DNA of 64,000 nucleotides from the NCBI GenBank assembly GCA_036510655.1, contig DATCDQ010000113.1:72634-136633 (forward strand), given 5' to 3'. Below the pieces are notes generated by a model, which was given only the letters and a program-made list of their open reading frames with translations, was not told the origin of the DNA and ran no database searches. Source of the DNA: Rathayibacter_A sp036510655. Its GTDB lineage: Bacteria; Actinomycetota; Actinomycetes; Actinomycetales; Microbacteriaceae. Every line of letters starts with the position of its first letter. The stretch's first letter is position 1. Below are positions 34,010 to 43,210 of this stretch, one piece after another. Position numbers and translations under genes: made by a program.

Positions 34010-34401
34010 GGGCCAGCCGTCACGCGTGCGGCGACGTGCGCGGTAGGGCGCCGTCGTGGCCCCCGAAAGCGGGTGGCGATATCCGCCGGGAATGTTGACC
34101 TTGCCTCTGAGCACTGGGAAGATTCAATTGGCTGAATGCTGAGAGATTGCTGAGAGAATCTCATTAATCTTCTGCATTACAGTGAGCCTCGCGCTGACCA
34201 CAAGCGGCGATTTGGGGTTGCCCGTTTGAGAGGCCCCGCTGCCATCCGCCCGACCGCGGGTGGCAGCGCTCCACGCAGAGGCGGCGGTATTCGGCCCGCT
34301 CGATGCAGCTGATGTCGCCGCACCTCTTGTCGGCTCGCGCCGACCGCGACACACTGAGGCACAGAGGCGTGGCGAGCACAGCACGGTGTCAGGGAGGCGC
34401 G
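34010..34401. other. 392-bp intergenic region with hairpins, no gene
   Basis: No coding frame is convincing here. The middle (34080-34180) is less GC-rich than its surroundings and has small inverted repeats such as GAGATT/AATCTC at 34143-34162. A strong hairpin lies at 34238-34267. It probably holds the terminator of the TetR operon and the promoter of the gene at 34402. Confidence 0.5.
34238..34267 (+). terminator. GC-rich hairpin in the gap after the lactone oxidase
   Basis: GCTGCCATCCGC pairs with GCGGGTGGCAGC with a single T-G wobble around a 6-nt loop. It is 230 bp after the oxidase stop, so it may act as terminator or as part of the leader of the next gene. Confidence 0.45.
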
Positions 34402-35046
34402 ATGCGCTCAGAGTGGTCGATGCCGGACAGCCGGTGGCCGCATGGCATGGTGATCGAGATCGAGAATCACGACCACCGCATCTGCGAGTTGCTCTGGGCG
34501 CGAGACAGCTACCACATCGCGGCAGCAACGACCGATGTGCCGCCTCCCACCTGGCCGGAGCCTCAGATGCCGCCGGCGAATCATCCGGCAGGCGCCCTGC
34601 GCCGGGCGTGGACGCCTCTCTGGCAACAGCTGTGGCGGGATGCCCTGGCCTGGTACGCGACGAGCGACACCCAAGTGAACCCGACGATCCACGCACTGGC
34701 GGTCGACGAGCAGGTACACCTCGACCAGTTGATGCGCGCGGCCGGGCCGCGCTCATGGTTCGAAGCCGTCGGAGCAGAGAATTTCGATCAAATCGCATTC
34801 GCGCACTGGGATGCCGAAGCGGTCGACCTGCTGGTGACCGCACACCGCATCGGAGAGCCCGAAGACGACGTGCTGCCCACCGTCATCGCCGCGTGGCGTC
34901 GCGGCTTGACCAGGATCGTCGAGATTCCGACGATCGGCGAATACACCAGAGAACTCGGCGCGAATACGCTGCTGGTCACTGCGGCGACCCGCGCCGAGCC
35001 CGATGCATATACCCGTGCGCTGACGACATTCCGTACGCGTGACTGA
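34402..35046 (+). CDS. Hypothetical protein, 214 residues
   Basis: I do not recognise a family. The protein is soluble, acidic and rich in tryptophan and histidine (for example PPPTWPEPQMPP, LRRAWTPLWQQLWRDALAWY). It has no signal or membrane helix. Alternating helices with conserved-looking HALAVDEQVHLDQL suggest an all-alpha fold. ATG 34402 is chosen because GGAGG precedes it; an in-frame ATG lies 99 bp upstream. It is a single gene in a long non-coding region, converging on the ABC permease 16 bp away. Confidence 0.65.
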   Translation: MRSEWSMPDSRWPHGMVIEIENHDHRICELLWARDSYHIAAATTDVPPPTWPEPQMPPANHPAGALRRAWTPLWQQLWRDALAWYATSDTQVNPTIHALAVDEQVHLDQLMRAAGPRSWFEAVGAENFDQIAFAHWDAEAVDLLVTAHRIGEPEDDVLPTVIAAWRRGLTRIVEIPTIGEYTRELGANTLLVTAATRAEPDAYTRALTTFRTRD

Positions 35047-35062
35047 GCGACTGGGCTCCAGC

Positions 35063-35797
35063 TCAGGGTGTGCGGCGACGTAACGTGACCGAGCCCAGGA
35101 CGATCGCACCGACAGCGTATGCGCCGATGATCAGCAACTGTCCGCCGACGTATGCGGCGTCATGTGTGTTGGCTGCGACCGCGTTCAGCGCGTCGATCGC
35201 GTGCGAGAGGGGAAGCCAGTCGCTGATGATGTGGAGTGCGTCCGGCAGTTGGTCGCGCGGCAAGAAGATGCCGCCGAGCAAGATCTGCGGAAACACGATC
35301 ACCGGCATGAACTGCACCACCTGGAATTCGGTGCGTGCGAACGCGCTGGCCAGCAGGCCCAGTGTCGTGCCGAGCACGGCATCGCTGACGGCTACAGCGA
35401 GCAGCAGCCAAATGGATCCCTTGATGGTCAACCCGCACACCCACACCGCGAAGCCCACGGCGAGCACGCTTTGCACCACTGCGAGTAGCCCGAACGCCAG
35501 CGTGTAGCCGAGGATCAAGTCGCCTTTGCCCAGCGGCATCGAAAGTAATCGCTCGAGTGTTCCGGTGCGTCGCTCACGCAGCGTCGTGATACTCGTCACG
35601 AGGAACATGACGATGAACGGGAACAGCGCCAACATGGCGGGCCCGATGGTGCCGAACACCGGGGTGTTTGTGAAGATCCAAGCGATCAGGCCGATCAGCA
35701 GACTCGGCACCAGCACGAGCAGCCCCACAGTACGCGGGTCGTGCCTGATCTGATTCAGCACCCGACCGGCTGTGGCGAACGTGCGGCCCGCTGTCAT
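35063..35797 (-). CDS. ABC-2 type transporter permease
   Basis: The 244-residue protein has six membrane helices in the ABC-2 pattern, with the family block VTSITTLRERRTGTLERLLSMPLG after helix 2 and LLGGIFLPRDQLPDALH before the last helix. ABC-2 exporters move drugs, polysaccharides or lipids. The ATG at 35797 overlaps the stop of the ATPase gene (ATGA). The longer open frame upstream is out of phase with the family. With the ATPase it makes a half-size exporter; the substrate is unknown. Confidence 0.88.
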   Translation of the reverse strand: MTAGRTFATAGRVLNQIRHDPRTVGLLVLVPSLLIGLIAWIFTNTPVFGTIGPAMLALFPFIVMFLVTSITTLRERRTGTLERLLSMPLGKGDLILGYTLAFGLLAVVQSVLAVGFAVWVCGLTIKGSIWLLLAVAVSDAVLGTTLGLLASAFARTEFQVVQFMPVIVFPQILLGGIFLPRDQLPDALHIISDWLPLSHAIDALNAVAANTHDAAYVGGQLLIIGAYAVGAIVLGSVTLRRRTP

Positions 35798-36543
35798 CGC
35801 TCGGACTCCGTGTCGCCGGGTGCGATCAAGGTGAGGAACGCTTGTTCGGTGTCGGATGCGCCGGTGGCGGCCAGCAGCCCTGACGGCGTGTCGTCCGCGA
35901 GGATCTCGCCCTGGCGCATGAGCAGCAGGCGATCGCACCGGGTGGCCTCGTCCATGACATGGCTGGAGACGAGCAGGCTGGTGCCGGCATCCGCCAGCCG
36001 GTGGAAGAGCCCCCACAGTTCTCTGCGGAGCACGGGATCCAGACCGACGGTGGGCTCATCCAGGATGAGCAGCTCGGGGGCGCCCAACAGGGCGACCGCC
36101 AATGAAGCGCGGCTGCGTTGCCCGCCTGACAACTTGCCGACCAGTGCCTTCGCCTCGCTGCGGAGATCCGTTTCGTCGAGCACCCGGTCGATGTCGGATG
36201 CCGGTGCCCCGATGATCCGTCGGAAGTATGCGAGATTCTCGCGAATCGTCAGGTCGTCGTACACGCTGGCGGCCTGGGTGACGTAGCCGACCCGGTGGCG
36301 CAGCGCCGCGGAACCGGCGGTCAAGTCCAGCACCGTGACCTTGCCGGACGCAACGTTCTGAACGCCGACGACACAGCGCAGAAGGGTGGTCTTACCGCAG
36401 CCGCTGGGGCCGAGCAGACCGACGACCATGCCACGCGGCACGGTCAGGTTCAGCCCGTGCAAGACACTGTGCCGTCCACGGCGCACATGCAGGTCACGCA
36501 CCGCGATCGCCGGATGATCCGGTGGCGTGAGCGGGGTCGTCAT
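35794..36543 (-). CDS. ABC transporter ATP-binding protein
   Basis: The 249-residue ATPase has Walker A GPSGCGKTT near residue 50, Q-loop GYVTQAASVYDDLTI, the ABC signature KLSGGQRSRASLA, Walker B LLILDEPTVGLDP and the H-loop SSHVMDEATRC. These classify it with drug/polysaccharide ABC-2 exporters. ATG 36543 is preferred, though an in-frame ATG at 36594 is possible. It is divergent from lemA-htpX across 216 bp and coupled to the permease. Confidence 0.92.
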   Translation of the reverse strand: MTTPLTPPDHPAIAVRDLHVRRGRHSVLHGLNLTVPRGMVVGLLGPSGCGKTTLLRCVVGVQNVASGKVTVLDLTAGSAALRHRVGYVTQAASVYDDLTIRENLAYFRRIIGAPASDIDRVLDETDLRSEAKALVGKLSGGQRSRASLAVALLGAPELLILDEPTVGLDPVLRRELWGLFHRLADAGTSLLVSSHVMDEATRCDRLLLMRQGEILADDTPSGLLAATGASDTEQAFLTLIAPGDTESER

Positions 36544-36759
36544 CGAGTGCGCTGGCGGATGATGGTGAGCGGATGCGTCCACGGATCTGAGCATACTGGC
36601 GGCCCACCGACACGGACGTCGGAAACGCTTGCTCGGCATCCACCTGATGATTGCTTTGAGTGTGGTGAGAAGCCCGTGAGAGCATCCATTGCCGTGGGTA
36701 GGATGAACGGGTGTTCCGCACACGCAGCCGCTAGCCCGCCAGTCAAGGAGTCTCCCGCC

Positions 36760-37326
36760 ATGGAATGGCTTATCCCCGTCATCATCATTGTCGTGATCGT
36801 GTTGATCATCGGCATTTACCTGTGGGCCACCTACAACTCACTGGTCACGTTGAATGTGCGCGTGGATGAAGCCTGGAGCGACATCACCGTGCAGCTGAAG
36901 CGGCGCGCCGATCTGATTCCGAACCTGATCGAGACGGTCAAGGGCTACGCGGCGCACGAGCGGGGCGTGTTCGAGGACGTGACCAAAGCGCGCGCCGAGA
37001 CGCTGTCCGCACAGGGACCGGCCGACGCATCCGTTGCCGAGAACCACATGCAGAGCGCCCTGAAGAGCATCTTCGCCGTCGCCGAGGCCTACCCGCAGTT
37101 GCAGGCGAGTCAGAACTTTCTGCAGTTGCAGGCCGAGCTGGTCGACACCGAAGACAAGATCCAGGCGTCGCGCCGGTTCTACAACGGCGGCGTGCGCGAA
37201 CTGAACACCAAGATCAAGGTGTTCCCGAACAACATCTTCGCGAAGCGGCTTGGGTTCTCCGCCCGCGACTTCTTCGAGGTGGCCGACATCGCCGCCATCG
37301 CAGAGCCGCCGCGCGTGCAGTTCTAG
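36760..37326 (+). CDS. lemA: LemA family protein
   Basis: The 188-residue protein has one N-terminal membrane helix (residues 2-24, rich in Ile and Val) and a helical cytoplasmic or external domain. Family motifs are NSLVTLNVRVDEAWSDI, QLKRRADLIPNLIETVKGYA and the C-terminal FPNNIFAKRLGF. CAAGGAG precedes the ATG. It is followed at 16 bp by htpX, a pairing seen in many bacteria, and may assist or be monitored by that protease. Its biochemical role is not known. Confidence 0.93.
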   Translation: MEWLIPVIIIVVIVLIIGIYLWATYNSLVTLNVRVDEAWSDITVQLKRRADLIPNLIETVKGYAAHERGVFEDVTKARAETLSAQGPADASVAENHMQSALKSIFAVAEAYPQLQASQNFLQLQAELVDTEDKIQASRRFYNGGVRELNTKIKVFPNNIFAKRLGFSARDFFEVADIAAIAEPPRVQF

Positions 37327-37342
37327 CTGACGACGGGCATCG

Positions 37343-38245
37343 ATGTATCGGGCAATTGCGCGCAATAAGCGCAACACCATCTTCATCCTGATCTTCTTCC
37401 TAGCCGTCATCGGTGGGCTGGGCTGGCTGGCGAGCGTCATTTACAACAGTCCGACGATCGTGATTCTGACGCTCGTCATCGCGACCGCATACGCGCTGTT
37501 CCAGTACTTCGCAGCCGGCAGCCAGGCGCTGATGATGTCCGGTGCTGTCGAGATTCAGAAGACCGACAACCCGCGCCTGTGGAACACTGTCGAAAACCTG
37601 TCGATCGCAACGGGCACGCCGATGCCACGCGTATACATCGTCAACGATCCGGCGCCGAACGCGTTCGCCACCGGTCGTGATCCGCAGCACGCATCTGTCG
37701 CCGCAACGACCGGCTTGCTCGACCTGATGGACAACGCCGAGCTCGAGGGTGTCATGGCGCACGAGCTCGGGCACGTGCGCAACTACGACATCCGCGTCTC
37801 GATGATCGTGTTCGGGTTGACCGTCGCCGTCGGGTTCATCGCCGACATGTTCTTGCGGATGGCGTTCTTCGGGGGCATGGGCGGGCGCGGCAACAACAGC
37901 GGTGGCGGCGGGGGAGGCGGCAATCCGATCGTGCTGGTGTTCGGTCTCGTTGCCATGATCATCGCGCCGTTGGTGGCGTCTCTGGTGCAGATGGCGATCT
38001 CGCGCCAACGGGAGTATCTGGCGGATGCGACCAGTGCGATGACAACCCGCAATCCGCAGGGGCTCGAGAGCGCTCTGCAGAAGCTGGCGGATTACGGCCG
38101 GCCGATGCAGAAGCAGAACTCGTCGATGTCGCACCTGTGGATCTCAAATCCGCTCAAGCCCAGCCTGATGGGGCGCCTGTTCAGCACGCACCCGCCGATT
38201 CCCGACCGCATCGAGCGGCTCGAGAAGATGGGCGGCAGCTTCTAA
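37343..38245 (+). CDS. htpX: Membrane zinc metalloprotease HtpX (M48)
   Basis: HtpX degrades misfolded membrane proteins. The 300-residue protein has two N-terminal helices, the zinc motif HELGH near residue 140 and two further helices separated by a glycine-rich loop (GGRGNNSGGGGGGG). The third ligand is in QREYLADATSAM. It ends with the usual FSTHPPIPDRIERLEKM. The gene follows lemA and converges on ycaQ with a 4-bp overlap of the stop codons. Confidence 0.95.
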   Translation: MYRAIARNKRNTIFILIFFLAVIGGLGWLASVIYNSPTIVILTLVIATAYALFQYFAAGSQALMMSGAVEIQKTDNPRLWNTVENLSIATGTPMPRVYIVNDPAPNAFATGRDPQHASVAATTGLLDLMDNAELEGVMAHELGHVRNYDIRVSMIVFGLTVAVGFIADMFLRMAFFGGMGGRGNNSGGGGGGGNPIVLVFGLVAMIIAPLVASLVQMAISRQREYLADATSAMTTRNPQGLESALQKLADYGRPMQKQNSSMSHLWISNPLKPSLMGRLFSTHPPIPDRIERLEKMGGSF

Positions 38246-39456
38246 GCCGACCGGCGCACCTCCGCGGCCAACGCCCCGGCAAGATCACCGCGATCGGCCA
38301 CTTCGACCGAACTGAGCCCCTGCCAGTTCGCGGTCTCGTGCAGCAGAGCCGCGATCCTCGACGGCGCGTCGGCCGGTGCACCGGGCTCCTGCCAGGCCGC
38401 CTGCACACGGAGCACCCCGGACTGCCGGTCGCTCTTCAGATCGACCCGGCCGACGATGCGGTCACCCAGGAGCACCGGTAGCACGTAGTAGCCGTAAACG
38501 CGCTTCGGTTTCGGAGTGTAGATCTCGATGCGGTAGTGGAAACCGAACATGCGCAGTGCCCGCGCACGCTCCCACACCATCGGATCGAACGGAGACAGCA
38601 GGGCGGATGCGCTCACCCGCCGTGGAAGCCGTGCGTCGCGATGCAGCCAGGCAGGGATCGGTTTGCCGCGCAGCTCCCAACCGGGCACGGTGACCGGCAG
38701 CAGCTCCCCCGTGTCTTCGAGCTCGCGGATAGCAGCGAGAGCTGGTGCCTTCTTGATGCGGTAGTAGTCGGCAAGATCGCCGAGTGTGCCGATCCCGTGA
38801 GCGCGGGCGGAGCGGCGCAGCAATTCGCGGATCGCATCCGGTTTCGACACCAGGCTCTCGAGGACTGTTGCGGGCAGAACCTGCTCCACCAATGCATAGC
38901 GTCGCTCGAATCGTGTGCGACCGGCCGTTGTCACCTCGCCCCAATCGAACAGCAACTCGAGGCCGGTCTTGACGTCTGACCAACCCCACCACGGACCGCG
39001 CCGCTTGTTGGCATCGTGTTCGATCTCGCTCGCAGCCAGGGGGCCTTTGTCGGCCAGCTCGGCGCGCAACCAGTGCAGCATCGCAGAGTTGTTCGCGGCC
39101 CACGAGTCCGGGCGCTTCATGGCGTCGCGACGGTAGAACTCCATCTTCCAGCGCATCAACGGCCAGGTGTCGACGGGGATGATGGCGGCAACGTGCGCCC
39201 AATACTCGACGTACGGGCCCTTCTCTGCGAACGTGAGCCTGTCAAGCAGTGTTTTGTCGTAGCCGCCGAGCCGGGCGAAAACGGGAAGGTAATGGCTGCG
39301 CTCGAAGACATTGACCGAGTCCAGCTGGAGCAAGCCCAGTCGTTGGATGAGCAGATTCAGCTGGCGGGTTCCGACCGTCGTCGGAGGCGCACCCCCGAAG
39401 CCCTGTGCTGCCAGGGCGACGCGACGTGCAAGGGCGGGACTGATCGAATGCCTCAT
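38242..39456 (-). CDS. YcaQ/AlkZ-type winged-helix DNA glycosylase
   Basis: The 404-residue protein is an HTH_42 winged-helix protein of the YcaQ/AlkZ group, which excises alkylated bases and unhooks interstrand crosslinks. The N-terminal QRLGLLQLDSVNVFERSHYL contains the QxD catalytic motif (QLD) of the YcaQ branch. The rest shows three winged-helix modules and GYYVLPVLLGDRIVGRVDLK near the C-terminus. It overlaps the end of htpX. It could protect the cell from crosslinking agents or a self-made antibiotic; no biosynthetic genes are in view. Confidence 0.85.
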   Translation of the reverse strand: MRHSISPALARRVALAAQGFGGAPPTTVGTRQLNLLIQRLGLLQLDSVNVFERSHYLPVFARLGGYDKTLLDRLTFAEKGPYVEYWAHVAAIIPVDTWPLMRWKMEFYRRDAMKRPDSWAANNSAMLHWLRAELADKGPLAASEIEHDANKRRGPWWGWSDVKTGLELLFDWGEVTTAGRTRFERRYALVEQVLPATVLESLVSKPDAIRELLRRSARAHGIGTLGDLADYYRIKKAPALAAIRELEDTGELLPVTVPGWELRGKPIPAWLHRDARLPRRVSASALLSPFDPMVWERARALRMFGFHYRIEIYTPKPKRVYGYYVLPVLLGDRIVGRVDLKSDRQSGVLRVQAAWQEPGAPADAPSRIAALLHETANWQGLSSVEVADRGDLAGALAAEVRRSA

Positions 39457-39487
39457 AGATCTCGCAGATTACCCTGTGCCCCCGACA

Positions 39488-39493
39488 TAGACT
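39488..39493 (+). promoter_or_regulatory. -10 box of the AI-2E transporter gene, leaderless layout
   Basis: TAGACT lies 6 nt before ATG 39500. Confidence 0.5.
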
Positions 39494-39499
39494 GTGCGG

Positions 39500-40750
39500 A
39501 TGGCGGAGCACGGGGGAAACGAGCACGGGGGAAACGGAAGTCGGTCGCGACAGGAGGCATCGCGCAAACGCGGTCGATTCGGACCGGGCCGCAAGCTGAC
39601 CGAGCTGGAATTCGAACCGACCGTCGAAGAATCATTGCCGCGCGGCATCCGCATTGCTGGAGCGTGGTCCTGGCGACTGCTCGTGATCGGCGCCGTCATC
39701 GCGGTCGTGATCTTCCTGGTCATCCAGTTGCGGCTGATCGTGATTCCGGTGCTGGTGGCCGTGCTGCTGGCGGCCCTGTTGACGCCCGTCGTCGACCTTC
39801 TCGGTCGGCATCGGTGGCCGCGGTGGTCGGCGATCCTGCTCGCGATGGTCGGAATGATCGTGATCGTCGGCGCACTGGTATTTCTCGTGGTCCTGCAGAT
39901 TCGCGGCGAACTGCCCGCCCTCCAGAAGCAGAGTGCCGCGGCGTATGGCAATTTCCGGGACTGGCTGACCGGACCCCCGTTGAATTTCACAGACGCGCAG
40001 TTGAACGGCTATCTCGCACAGACCTGGAACGCACTGCAGCAGGACAGTCAGCTGCTGATCTCGGGAGCCGTGTCCATCGGTTCGACGCTCGGACACGTGC
40101 TGGCGGGTGTGTTCCTCACACTGTTCAGTACCTTGTTCATGCTGATCGACGGTAAAGGCATCTGGGCCTGGGTGGTGCGCATCTTTCCGAAGACGGCCCG
40201 GCCCGCTACCGACGGCGCCGGCAAGGCAGGCTGGGGCACGCTGCGCAACTTCGTGCGGGTGCAGATCCTCGTCGCATCGATCGACGCAGTGGGCATCGGA
40301 CTCGGCGCGTTCTTCCTCGGCCTTCCCCTGATCATCCCGATCGCGGTGCTGGTCTTCCTCGGCTCGTTCATCCCGATCGTCGGCGCCGTGATCACGGGCG
40401 CGCTGGCCGTTATCATTGCGTTGATCTACAACGGATGGGTCACAGCCCTCATCATGCTGGCCGTCGTCCTGATCGTGCAGCAGCTGGAGGGGCATGTGCT
40501 TCAACCGCTGATCATGGGAACGGCCGTGAAGGTGCATCCGCTGGCCATCGTTCTCGTCGTCGCAGCCGGATCCTTGCTGGCCGGCATTCCAGGAGCGTTG
40601 TTTGCGGTGCCATTTGCGGCAGTTCTCAACGTGATGGTTCAGTACAGCTCGAGCGGCGCCTGGCGAAGGTCGACGCCTCCACGATACGACGCAGAGCGCT
40701 ATCTGCTCTGGCAGACGGTGCCCGTTCCGCGTCGCGGTCGCCGACGCTGA
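39500..40750 (+). CDS. AI-2E family transporter
   Basis: The 416-residue membrane protein belongs to the AI-2E (YdiK/PerM-like) family with about eight helices. Visible marks are the N-terminal pair RLIVIPVLVAVLLAALLTPV and the loop plus C-terminal helices with GSFIPIVGAVITGALAVIIA and LEGHVLQPLIMGTAVKVHPL. Members export signals, or act as sodium/proton antiporters; the cargo here is unknown. The ATG at 39500 lies 6 nt after TAGACT, which favours it over GTG 39494. The first 50 residues are basic and disordered. Confidence 0.9.
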   Translation: MAEHGGNEHGGNGSRSRQEASRKRGRFGPGRKLTELEFEPTVEESLPRGIRIAGAWSWRLLVIGAVIAVVIFLVIQLRLIVIPVLVAVLLAALLTPVVDLLGRHRWPRWSAILLAMVGMIVIVGALVFLVVLQIRGELPALQKQSAAAYGNFRDWLTGPPLNFTDAQLNGYLAQTWNALQQDSQLLISGAVSIGSTLGHVLAGVFLTLFSTLFMLIDGKGIWAWVVRIFPKTARPATDGAGKAGWGTLRNFVRVQILVASIDAVGIGLGAFFLGLPLIIPIAVLVFLGSFIPIVGAVITGALAVIIALIYNGWVTALIMLAVVLIVQQLEGHVLQPLIMGTAVKVHPLAIVLVVAAGSLLAGIPGALFAVPFAAVLNVMVQYSSSGAWRRSTPPRYDAERYLLWQTVPVPRRGRRR

Positions 40751-40812
40751 GGTCGTCGCCAGCGCTGAACGGACACAGGCAGCGCATGCCGCTCGACGTA
40801 TGTTCGCGCCCA

Positions 40813-40818
40813 TAGACT
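40813..40818 (+). promoter_or_regulatory. -10 box of ilvA, leaderless layout
   Basis: TAGACT lies 6 nt before GTG 40825. Confidence 0.5.
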
Positions 40819-40824
40819 GAATCA

Positions 40825-42084
40825 GTGCCAGCCTCGATGAAAACACCCACTGCCCACTTCAGCGGTCCGAGCCTGGCCGAGATTGAAATCGCACGCGAGG
40901 TCGTCTCCGCTGTGGCTGAGCCCACACCGCTGGAAAGCTCCCGCTACCTTGCGGAATTGCTCGGCGTGCCGGTCTACCTCAAGTGCGAGAATCTGCAGCG
41001 GACCGGTTCGTTCAAGATCCGGGGAGCGTACAACCTCTTGGCGAGGCTCACACCGGAAGAGCGCGTACGCGGCGTCGTCGCAGCATCGGCCGGCAATCAC
41101 GCCCAGGGCGTGGCCTTCGCCGCACGAGAGCTCGGCATCAAGGCCACCATCTTCATGCCGCTCGGCGTCGCTTTGCCGAAACTGCAGGCCACCCGAAACT
41201 ACGGGGCGGATGTCGTGTTGCGTGGCAATACGGTCACCGAGCCACTGCGCGCGGCCGCAGAGTTCGCGGCGGAAACCGGCGCGGTCCTGATTCCCCCGTT
41301 CGACCATGCGGATGTCATCGCCGGGCAGGCCACGCTGGGCATGGACATCCTCGACCAACTTCCCGAACTCGGAACGGTGATCGTGCCGGTCGGCGGCGGA
41401 GGCCTGATCGCCGGCGTTGCGAGCGCGGTCAAGCTGCGCGCGGCGGCGGAGGGCCGATCAATCAAAGTGATCGGCGTTCAGGCCGAAAACGCCGCGGCGT
41501 TCCCGGTCTCCCTCGCAGCCGGCACCCCGACGGCGGTGCGCATCGGGGCGACGATCGCAGACGGTATCGCCGTCGGCAAACCCGGTGCACTCAATTTCGC
41601 GATCGCCCAGGAGGCCGTCGATGAGGTCGTCACCGTCTCCGATGACGACACCGCACGAGCACTCCTTGTGCTGTTGGAACGCGCCAAGCTCGTTGTCGAA
41701 CCCGCCGGTGCGGTGAGCGTTGCCGCGATCCTGGCCGGCAAGGTGCGTGCGGAGGGGCCGACCGTCGCCATCCTGTCCGGTGGCAACATCGACCCACTGC
41801 TGATGCAGCGCATCATCAGTCACGGCCTCGCAGCGTCAGACCGGTACCTGACGTTGAAGATCATGCTCCCGGATCTGCCTGGCCAGTTGGCGCGCACGTC
41901 GGAGATCGTCGCAGAGGCGGGCGCGAACGTGATCGAGGTGTTGCACACCCGTCACGGCCACGGCCTGCAGATCAGCGAAGTCGCACTCGAACTGAGCGTC
42001 GAGACCCGTGGACCAGACCATCGCGAGGAAGTTGTTCGCCGGCTGCGTGACGCCGGCTACGACCCGATCGTCGAGCAGGATTGA
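40825..42084 (+). CDS. ilvA: Threonine ammonia-lyase
   Basis: This 419-residue PLP enzyme deaminates threonine to 2-oxobutyrate, the first step of isoleucine synthesis. It carries the PLP-lysine motif GSFKIRGAYN near residue 64, ASAGNHAQGVAF, the phosphate-binding GGGGLIAG, and LSGGNIDP. A C-terminal ACT-like domain of about 75 residues (LPGQLARTSEIVAEAGANVI) is the regulatory part, a length typical of the shorter TdcB/IlvA forms of Actinobacteria. It could be the catabolic or the biosynthetic enzyme; no other ilv genes are near. Confidence 0.93.
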   Translation: MPASMKTPTAHFSGPSLAEIEIAREVVSAVAEPTPLESSRYLAELLGVPVYLKCENLQRTGSFKIRGAYNLLARLTPEERVRGVVAASAGNHAQGVAFAARELGIKATIFMPLGVALPKLQATRNYGADVVLRGNTVTEPLRAAAEFAAETGAVLIPPFDHADVIAGQATLGMDILDQLPELGTVIVPVGGGGLIAGVASAVKLRAAAEGRSIKVIGVQAENAAAFPVSLAAGTPTAVRIGATIADGIAVGKPGALNFAIAQEAVDEVVTVSDDDTARALLVLLERAKLVVEPAGAVSVAAILAGKVRAEGPTVAILSGGNIDPLLMQRIISHGLAASDRYLTLKIMLPDLPGQLARTSEIVAEAGANVIEVLHTRHGHGLQISEVALELSVETRGPDHREEVVRRLRDAGYDPIVEQD

Positions 42085-42108
42085 TGCAGGGCCCCTGGCT
42101 GGCTTCAG

Positions 42109-42600
42109 TTACCGGCCGGCCCACGTCTCGACGTTCGTCACCGTGGCGGTGATCTCGCGCCCGTTGGGTGCCGTGTAGCTGGTGGATGCGCCGACCTTGA
42201 GCCCGAGGATCGCCGCGCCGAGCGGGCTCTGCTCGCTGTAGACGGGGAGGTCGCGGCCACCCGCGATCTCGCGGCTGCCGATCAGGAAGCGGGTGCTGTC
42301 TCCGGCGATCGTGGCGGTCACAACCGTCCCAGGCTCGACGATGCCGCGGCTTTCGGGCGCAGAACCGACCTTGGCGGTGCGCAGAAGCTGGGTCAACTGC
42401 ACGATGCGCGCCTCTTGGACACCCTGCTGGTCTTTCGCGGCGTGATAGCCGCCGTTCTCTTTCAGGTCGCCTTCTTCGCGCGCAGACTCGATCTTCTTTG
42501 CGATCTCGTCACGTCCGACGGTACTGAGGTTCTCCAACTCGTCGCGGAGGCGGTCATAAGCCTCTTGCGTCAGAAAGGTAACCTGAGCGTCCTGCAACAT
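42109..42600 (-). CDS. greA: Transcription elongation factor GreA
   Basis: GreA rescues backtracked RNA polymerase by stimulating cleavage of the nascent RNA. The 163-residue protein has an N-terminal coiled coil with the acidic tip (AREEGDLKENGGYHAAKDQQ) and a C-terminal FKBP-like domain with SPLGAAILGLKVGASTSY. Its start ATG has AGGAG upstream. It converges on ilvA and lies near DUF4307 and mca as in other Actinobacteria. Confidence 0.96.
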   Translation of the reverse strand: MLQDAQVTFLTQEAYDRLRDELENLSTVGRDEIAKKIESAREEGDLKENGGYHAAKDQQGVQEARIVQLTQLLRTAKVGSAPESRGIVEPGTVVTATIAGDSTRFLIGSREIAGGRDLPVYSEQSPLGAAILGLKVGASTSYTAPNGREITATVTNVETWAGR

Positions 42601-42681
42601 GCTGAACTCCTGAAGAAATGCGTGAATGGGCGGGCCTACGATTGACGCCCCGACGTATCCGTCAGGGCGTATCGCAATAGC

Positions 42682-43110
42682 TTAGGTCAGCCAGCAGGAA
42701 TCGACAAACCCCGCCTCGGACTGTTGCGTGGTCCGCAGCACGTGAGTGAACGTGCGCGCGTGCTCAGGCGACGCGGGTATTTCAACGACCTTCCAGCCGA
42801 CGATGGTGAAATTCTCCGACTGCGCATCGATCGCGCACGCGTATGCGTGATCGGGCGGCCCTGTGACCGTGAAGGTCACCTCGGCGTGGTGCGCGTCGGG
42901 GCTGTTGCTGCCGGACACTTCCGCGCTGACGCTGGTGGTCGCAGTAGGTGCGCTCCCCGGCCCAGCCCAGACATACCACCCGATCACCACTGCGGCACAC
43001 ACGAACGCTGCTCCCGCTAACCACCACAGGCGTCGCGGATTGCTCGGGGAACGCCCGTAGCGCGCATCGAGCCGGGCGCCGGCATCCGCCTGTACGGGCA
43101 CAGAGTTCAC
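42682..43110 (-). CDS. DUF4307 membrane protein
   Basis: The 142-residue protein has a short cytoplasmic N-terminus with LDARYGRSP, a single membrane helix (WWLAGAAFVCAAVVIGWYVW, residues 29-48) and an extracellular beta-rich domain. The domain has FTVTGPPDHAYACAIDAQ and two cysteines that could bond. It is one of the actinobacterial families found beside mca, to which it is divergent. The function is unknown. The start is a GTG. Confidence 0.85.
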   Translation of the reverse strand: MNSVPVQADAGARLDARYGRSPSNPRRLWWLAGAAFVCAAVVIGWYVWAGPGSAPTATTSVSAEVSGSNSPDAHHAEVTFTVTGPPDHAYACAIDAQSENFTIVGWKVVEIPASPEHARTFTHVLRTTQQSEAGFVDSCWLT

Positions 43111-43210
43111 TCCAATCGCGGTCGGCTCTCGATGTCGTGCCTTCGGTGCTGACCGATAGTCTTGAGTATTAGATTACGACGAGATTCTGAACAGAAATGG
43201 TGACCGACCG

